DNA of 64,000 nucleotides from Leucaena leucocephala. Its lineage: Eukaryota > Streptophyta > Magnoliopsida > Fabales > Fabaceae. Location: NCBI GenBank assembly GCA_037074615.1, contig CM073558.1:14801001-14865000 (forward strand). The letters are read 5' to 3'. This document shows positions 57,568 through 64,000 of the stretch, one piece after another. Under the pieces are notes generated by a model that was not told where the DNA came from, made no database searches, and was given only the letters and a program-made list of their open reading frames with translations. Each line of letters opens with the position of its first letter. Position 1 is the first letter of the stretch. A program made the position numbers and the translations under genes.

Positions 57568-58990
57568 TTATGTGATGCTCTAATTTAGTTAGATTAAACC
57601 TTCTTAAACAAGTTAGGGGTTTGAATCATTAGTCAAACAAGGAGATTCCTTCCCTAGAATAAGATGTAAGGATGATAGTTCACTATTTAAAGGAGTATTT
57701 ATATAAGTTATGTTAAGAGACAATGACTACCATATAACTTTGGTACACCATACCCCGAGCTTTGTAGCCTTATAAGGTTTCCTTTGAGGATACAACTATG
57801 GTAGATTGCTCATAGTCATCCAATACTTTTTGGGAGTAGTTCCCGCTATTGATAAAGATAGGGGTCGACCAGTCCAAGGTCAAGGAAGATATGGAAGCTA
57901 AACTGCAAGAGGTAACTCAAGGTGTTCATAGGGGAACAAACCAGAATCATCCTGTGTACCTAAAATAGTGACAAGATATTATAGTGACTGTGAGAATGAA
58001 GGCACCAACCTCACTGAAGTTCATCAGCTATAGAATTGGCATAAGGTGCAGGCAAGCCAGATAATATGATATACTGCGATGCAAATACTTGATTTATAGA
58101 TATGCTCAAAATTATACCCTCAGTGTGGTAACCAAGAGTATATCTACATTATGAAAGACTCTGTCAAGTTAGTCTTTCCTGAGCAAAAGAATTAGAAGAT
58201 AGTTTGAGGCTTGCCTAGGGACGTGCCTAGTAGATGGCCTAAGACTAATGATATGTGATAGTTAAGAGAATATAAATTGCCCTACAAGCAAAGAATACCT
58301 GCTCACCTCATAAGTCTTACGTGATTATTTTTATGAGAACGAATTTCCCTTAGTCGGATAAAGATGAGTTGAGGCTAAGTTTAAGTGATAAGACAAGGTG
58401 AGAAGTAGAACCCTTTGATGAATCCTTATCCAAGTTCATCCATATAAATGATGAGAGATGTACGAATGAGTAGATGATTTATGGATTGTATTCTCTACTA
58501 TAAGAAAGAATTCTTCCTAGGAAGTTATAAAGGTCTACCAGAGTGGTAGGGGCATGCAAGATTACAGTGAAAAGCTTGTGATACCCAGAAAGGGTAAAGG
58601 CCATAAATTAAGTAGAGGATTGAGAATAGAAGAGGTAATGAGTTAGGAGGTGTAAAGATACAATCAAAGCCTAATAATTGTGAGATATATGGTAGAGACC
58701 ATAGAGATATGCTTTGATTGATAGGTTTAGAAAGTTGCTATAGATGTGTCAAACTGGGACATCTTGCCAAGAATATTTGTAGAATATGATGGGGTGAGAC
58801 ACTACTAAAGAATAATCAAGGAAGTCACCTGAGATGATCAAAGAGAAGACATGGACTAATGATCACTAAGTGGATGCGATATGTGACTCAGGCGCCAGTC
58901 ATTAGTTTATAACATATGACTATACAGGGAAACTGGGTCTTCCTGTTAGCACTCTTCTATATGATTAATGTGTTTCTAATCCTACTGGTA
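57568..58990 (+). pseudogene. Gypsy gag and protease remnant (Tekay/Del-like)
   Basis: Downstream of LTR g. Most of gag is unreadable, but 58736-58780 encodes CYRCVKLGHLAKNIC, a CCHC zinc knuckle with one extra residue before the last cysteine. At 58882-58911 CDSGASH-stop-FI is the protease active site (aspartate codon 58885-58887) with a nonsense change right after it. These two motifs in this order, together with the LTR type, suggest a Tekay/Del chromovirus. No RT, RNase H or integrase follows. Confidence 0.78.
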
Positions 58991-60529
58991 TATGGGTGAT
59001 CATCACACATGCATGTTTAAATAGAAATGTCCAGTATGCACATTATTAAGATACCTTAGACTTGATATGTTTGCTTTCAATGTTAGAAATATATGAGGAA
59101 CTAGAGTAAAGGAGATACCAAAATGTGCTCAGTATAGTTGAGTAGATAAATGTTATCAATAAACCTATAGACATATGGTTATAGTACTAAGAACATATCC
59201 TTTCAATAGGGATAAGGTACATGAATTATGTACCATTAACATGAAATGAGATTAGATGCAGTTATGAAAGATGATGTATCTCTAAGAGGAAGCATCGCCT
59301 ATATAATGAAAATGGAGCTATAATCTCTTATGATTGAGTCAAATCATTCTTGAGATAGAGTGAGTTTAAAGAGACGGGCAGTATAGCTCATGCTAGACCA
59401 TGTCCACCAGATGAGATGTACAAATTATAGCAGTAACGTGCATGGTAGAGCCTATGTAACTCTCTGCAGTACTGCATATAGTAAAATTATTTTTTAAAAT
59501 AAAATATGAGAATGATATGAGGATTCTTAAGTGAAAAAGGAAATGAGTAAAGTCATAATAAATAATATCGACTTTTGTGAATAGTCTTGGGGAACTATCA
59601 GTTGAGTTATCAATAAATAGAAGTGGAAAACCTTGTAATTTAGTCCATTAGTTTTAAGTCTTCCATAGAATTGTTATACAGTATAGCATAATCGCAATAG
59701 ATTATAGAGGATCACAGTTAGTCCTAACATGACTCATAGGGAATAGAATCCCGGTGTCAATATGGATCTTGAAAAGGCTAAGAGCGATCTCATAAGATTT
59801 CGGATCGTGGAAAAATCTAGCCTAAGGAAAAGAAAGAAATAAGCCATGAAGTTATGAGTATAATGTAGTATTTCTTTAGGAAGACGATTATTGGGATGAG
59901 GTTAAGGTATAGAAGCCTCACAAGTTGGAAAACTCATATAGAGAGGGTGCCCATGACATTAATTTCATATAGCCTTATTATATGGACTAAATTCATTATC
60001 CTCTTACATGAAAAAGGAATTAAAGTTAACAGAGTTAAAGTTTCCAATCCTATGGTATTCATAAGTCTGTAGGGAGAATGCCTAAGGAAGAGGAGATAAG
60101 TATCATATATGATAAGAGAAGGGATCAGGTATAAACAAATGGATCCCTAAGATGAAGTTAAAGAGAATAACAACCAAATAGACCCAAGAGAGACAATATG
60201 ATAAGCATATAAGATAGTGAAGTACTAGGGTAGGAGCCTATTAGTACTAGTGCTTTAGATTTTCATTAGTACTTTTTAGTTATGCGTGCTCAAGCAAAAG
60301 TAGTCCAATGATAGGTAACCCATAGGAAGTAATGAAAAATGTGTGTAAATGTCAAAAAAACTTGGCAAAACTGCATAAAGTTTTTGAAGTAGTAAAAAAA
60401 GTTGAGTAAAGTTAAGAAAAGTTGGGAAGAATTATGAAATATAAGAGACATATAACCTCTTCATTAGAGTATGAATAGAGGTTTAGTCTTGAATTTTTGA
60501 TGACGAAATTTATTTTAAGAAGGAAGAAT
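58991..60529 (+). other. Non-coding 3' region of gypsy derivative, first copy
   Basis: Where RT to integrase should be there is no recognisable coding sequence. From about 59160 it aligns with 61340-62560: shared blocks include AGTAGGGATAAG-like sequence, GCATGGTAGAACCTATGTA, TCGCAGTAGATT, GAAGCCTCACAAGTTGG and CGTGCTCAAGCAAAAGTAG. It ends TTTTTGATGACGAAATTTAT, TTTAAGAAGGAAGAAT before the next LTR start. Confidence 0.65.
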
Positions 60530-61100
60530 TATAATATCCCAATTTTTAGACTCATAAGCCCAGAAAATAGCTTGAAATAGGTATGTTACCATACCCCTTT
60601 GAGCAGAAGTCCTAGAAATATGAGGGTTTTCAGGGACTAAACTGTGAATAGTAAAAGTATAGTGACTTAGATGTAAATATGAAAAGTTTATGGGGCAAGT
60701 ATGTAAATAAAAGAATAAAGGTATAAAGGAAAAGGAGTTTTGGAAGTTCATGTACCAAATGGGAATTTTAAAAAGTGTAGTAATGGACTAAAATAGAATT
60801 TGATCAAATTTAGGGACTAAAGTATTTTACTAAATTTATGGGCAAAATCGTAATTAAGAGAAAGTTGCAAAAATGGCCCAAAACTGCCTGAATATATTTT
60901 AATTGTAAATTTTATCAGTAAAGAGGGGACAGCATTTGGTTTACCCATATTTTTTAGAATTTTGATTTGAGGTTCTAAATAATTGATATTAATTTTTGAA
61001 GTTTGGAAATTATTACAAGACTGTCTGAACCTCTGAATCAGGTGATGAATGAATAGTTGCATATCCTCGCAGTTATCAGATGATGACACGATATTAGTGT
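60530..61100 (+). repeat. Mosaic gypsy LTR 5' fragment
   Basis: Starts TATAATATCCCAATTTTTAG after a purine-rich tract. The first roughly 130 bp match the G2 LTR start at 63125 (TATCCC, TAGACTC/TAGGCC, GAGCAGAAGTCC). The rest (about 60750-61080) matches U3 of G1 copy g (55150-55520). It stops near 61100 without TATA or R-U5. Confidence 0.7.
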
Positions 61101-61339
61101 ATAATATGATGAATAAATACTCCCCTCACGTAGCACATACATGGTAGAGTATACCAGATGAGAAAGTTATGTTGCTCCCATGCCATATGACATGAAATTA
61201 AAAAAATTTAACTTGTTGATGATAAACCAATAGAAAAATAATAGCAAAGCGATACAAAAGATAGTTAGCCAGTTAATGTTCAAAGAATAGAATGAGAATT
61301 TATGATCAGACAATGATGGTCAATTGAATAGAGAATGAG
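61101..61339. other. Unassigned spacer
   Basis: AT-rich, no match elsewhere in the window and no frame of note. Confidence 0.4.
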
Positions 61340-62560
61340 ATTAAAGATGTAGACTAATAGTGAAATGGTTATAGTACTTAAGATATACCCCTTTAGTAGG
61401 GATAAGATATATGAATAATATGCTATGAATATGAAATGAAATGAGAAGCATTGATGAAAGATGATGCAGCTCAGAGAGGGGCAGTGTTTTTGCAATGGAG
61501 TTAGATTGCTCTTGTAATAGAGTCAGATTGCTCTTGAGATAAAGCCCAGAGAATGAATAGATTATGATAGATATGTGCATGGTAGAACCTATGTAGCTCT
61601 CTGCAATAATAGACATAGTCAAGTTATGAAAGAAAGGAATGATATATGAAGTTCTTGAGTGATAGAGGAAATGAGTAAAGTCCTAATAGATAATATTGGC
61701 TTCTGTGATCATTGTTGGGGAATTATTTGTGGAGTTAACAACTATATGGAAGTGACTATCCTTGTAACTTTATATGTTGGTTTAGGTCTTTTAAAGATGA
61801 GAATATAGTACAACAGAATCGCAGTAGATTCCAGAGGATTGCAGTTAGATCCTAGTATGGCTCACAGGGTCGTAGTTAGATGCTGAAAAGGCTTACGGTT
61901 GATCGCAGTAGATCCTGAGGGTCACAGTAAACCAAGCCTAGAGAAAGAAAATAATGAGCCATAAGTACAGTATTTCTTTGAAAGGACGAATACCAAGGAA
62001 AAGATTAAGGCATAGAAGCTTCACAAGTTGGTTAACTCATAATAGAGATAGTACCCATGATGTTAATTTCAGACAACCTTATTACTATTAGGGACTAAAC
62101 TCATAATCTTCTTACATGTAACAGGAACTAAATGATCAAAGTTAAAGTAATTAACTCTAAGTACCAAGGATTTATGAGAATATCTCATAAGATATGAGAA
62201 AAGGTCAAATGAGAATGAAGGGATCTCAAGAGAGATAGCAAAGTACTAGGGTTGGAGCCTGTGAGCACCAGTGCTTCAGATTCTTATCTGCATATTTCAG
62301 TTAAGCGTGCTCAGGCAAGAGTAATCCAATGATGAGTGACCCCCTAAGAAGTGATAGAAAATGGTGTAAATACCACAGGAGTTTGGCATATATGCACAGA
62401 ATGATATAAAATAATAGAAAGAAATGTGAAAAGTTATAAAGGTTTATAAATAGTAAGAGAATAGAACCCTTATGTCAAATCTAAATGAAATGGATTTGAA
62501 AGGAAATATTTAAAAGAAGTTTCTCAAGAGCTAACAAAGATATAAGTTAAAGAGAATGTT
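61340..62560 (+). repeat. Second copy of the gypsy non-coding 3' region
   Basis: Direct repeat of about 59160-60480, collinear with many indels. It has three tandem-like GAATCGCAGTAGATT / ATTGCAGTTAGATCC / GATCGCAGTAGATCC blocks (about 61815-61915) that are fewer in the first copy. Part of 62250-62330 could be an old coding end, but no frame is intact. Confidence 0.7.
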
Positions 62561-62644
62561 TAACGTATTATATCTCAGAATACATTATGACAAAGCAAGA
62601 TCGGCTATGAGGTATCCATATTTGGCTGGACATGCCACGATATG

Positions 62645-62960
62645 GCATGGAAAGTATGTATACTGTTCACTTTTACTGTTCATTTGGTAATTCCATAACA
62701 GGTACCCAACTTTGAAAATTCATAATTAAATGTAGAAAAATTGAAATAAGTTAGTTCCAATTTCTAATGAAACAAAGCATTACTTAATCATACATGGTTC
62801 ACATAATCAAAGTAAGTAAACATCACATAAAACATCCAAGCAATATAAGCATACAAGTAGGTATGTTTACTACCTGCTCTGTAGCATTTCCTCTAGCTCT
62901 TAGCCTTGGCTCTAAGATTCTTTCTTTTTATAGGTCAGAGCCTATACACAGCATAATAAT
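62645..62960 (-). repeat. Internally deleted scrap of G1 LTR, minus strand
   Basis: 62650-62740 matches the end part of LTR d (TACTGTTCACTTTTACTGTT, CATTTGGTAATTCCA). 62765-62870 matches, in reverse, the block around 47280-47380 of copy e (GTGAAGTATGAATGATT region). The sequence between those two in a full LTR is missing. Confidence 0.72.
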
Positions 62961-63124
62961 ATCTTCATTATTACTCTATCTAGTATAGCTTTACTTATCT
63001 CAAGCTTAACTTGAAGTAATACCCTTAATCTGACAATCCCCTAACTTTTTTTCTATCCATGGCTAACCTTGTCAAGAGAGACTCCCCTATTCTTTGGGAA
63101 GTAGAGGAAAGGATGAAGGAAGCA
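62961..63124 (+). other. Short internal sequence before G2 LTR, with purine tract
   Basis: Ends in GGGAAGTAGAGGAAAGGATG, AAGGAAGCA, a polypurine tract directly before TGCCATATCCC. So the LTR that follows is a 3' LTR. No coding sequence seen. Confidence 0.55.
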
Positions 63125-64000
63125 TGCCATATCCCATTTTTTAGGCCTAGAAGCCTAGTATGTAGCCTGAAAAAGGTATCCTACCAGGCCCTATTGAGCA
63201 GAAGTCCCAAAAGTATACATATGATATTCAGGGACTAAATTGCAAGTAAGTGAAAGTTCAGGGACTAAATTGTAAATAGTGAAAGTCCCTGGGGCCATAA
63301 TGGTCATTTTAGAAAAGAAAGGGATATTTCTTGGGAATTGAGCAACCAGAGTGCTTGAGCTTGATTAGAGGACAAGATAGCATTCCAAGGGTCCAAAAAC
63401 GTAGCCCAAGAGGGATGTGGGCCCAAGTGGCATTAAAATATTAGTTTAGTACTTTTTCAATACAGTAAAGTTACCCGGTCAAAGATAGAACTGGGGAAAG
63501 TAATTAGATAAAGCTTTAGACTCATCTAGAACCATGAGGTGGCATAAAAGGTGTCCTCATGGTACCCACAAGTTGCCACTTGGCATGAGTCTAGGGAAAG
63601 AAGAAAAAGCTAAGGAAACGTGGCACAATCTCAGTCGTTCATTCCAGGAAAATACTCTAGAATTCTCTAGAACCGTTGAGTCAGTTGGTAAGGTTACCCC
63701 AGGGCCCCACATTGTGCCACCTAGCATGTGAGGTATCCCATGGATGATGTCATTTTGATGAGTCTCTAGGATGATGATGTCATCGTGATGATACAGACAA
63801 AGCTTCTTGAGGAAGCTAAGCGATCTGAGCCATTTATCGCGATTCAATTTGGACCATCCATTCCACCTCCACTCAACTATAAATACCCTACTCCCCTCAC
63901 CTCATTCCCATGGCCAATCATGGAAAAATAAGAGTGAAAGAGAGAAAGAAAGAAAGAAAGAGAAAGAAGGGAAGAAGTTCTGGTGGAGCTAGGAGCAGTC
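63125..64000 (+). repeat. Gypsy LTR family G2, cut by window end
   Basis: Starts TGCCATATCCCA. U3 has GGGACTAAATTGYAA blocks; TATA box CTATAAATA at 63877-63885, followed by a (GAAA)n stretch at about 63943-63966 in the presumed leader. 63290-63995 is the inverse of 18876-19635. The U5 part lies outside the window. Confidence 0.8.
63877..63885 (+). promoter_or_regulatory. TATA box of G2 LTR
   Basis: CTATAAATA in CAACTATAAATACCCTACT, at the same relative place as in G1 LTRs (before a short leader). Confidence 0.6.

Noticed and set aside
1..64000. tRNA, rRNA or host protein-coding genes
   Set aside because: I looked for tRNA boxes, rRNA-like conserved stretches and exon-like frames outside the elements and found none convincing; tRNA-like matches are primer-binding sites.

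Overview
The window is 64 kb of AT-rich, repeat-packed nuclear DNA from a seed plant, and everything recognisable in it is transposable-element sequence. The evidence is: LTR retrotransposons of typical plant lineages (Ty3/gypsy Athila-like and Tekay/Del-like, Ty1/copia), tRNA-iMet and tRNA-Asp type primer-binding sites, a PIF/Harbinger-type MITE, and no bacterial-style gene organisation. I found no credible host gene, tRNA, rRNA or CRISPR array. The species cannot be fixed from the sequence alone; a dicot is a guess.

Layout: 1-1237, a Ty1/copia LTR cut by the window edge. 1238-2438 and 14845-15194, AT-rich sequence that was contiguous before an Athila-like element (2444-14839, minus strand, TSD TATGT) inserted; a 634-bp MITE (10009-10642) sits in its protease. 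15195-18875, a 5'-truncated and internally deleted copy of the same copia family. 18876-19635, an inverted fragment of a second gypsy LTR family (G2). 19636-22962, the 3' end and LTR (copy a) of a Tekay/Del-like gypsy family (G1). 22963-32653, a second Athila-like element on the plus strand, with several deletions, whose integrase is split by a 3367-bp solo G1 LTR (copy b, 24593-27959, TSD CCTAA). 32680-43395, a G1 LTR fragment (copy c) split by a structurally complete copia element (33660-42307, TSD CTTGA). 43396-44276, a copia pol fragment. 44277-48189, two G1 LTR fragments (d minus, e plus) head to head. 48190-49234, gypsy leader/gag remnant. 49235-51720, the 3' end of a SIRE-like copia on the minus strand, whose LTR is packed with ATTAATCGATTAAT-type palindromes. 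52100-54430, G1 LTR copy f. 54431-62560, a G1 derivative (LTR g, gag/protease remnant, long non-coding 3' region present twice) with no reverse transcriptase or integrase. 62645-62960, a minus-strand G1 scrap. 63125-64000, the 5' end of a G2 LTR.

How the parts relate: target-site duplications and homology between copies give an insertion order. Athila 2 predates solo LTR b, and G1 LTR c predates the copia at 33660. All coding regions carry stops, frameshifts or deletions, so no element here looks able to move itself. The best leads for something undescribed are: a GTCRYGAC-centred composite repeat found at many places in the Athila-like elements and again in an unrelated gypsy leader; a conserved 18-codon mini-ORF followed by a splice-donor-like AG|GTAAGC inside the G1 LTRs; a conserved ACTGTTCA/TGAACAGT hairpin in those LTRs; the head-to-head LTR pair with divergent TATA boxes; and the ATCGATTAAT palindrome cluster.
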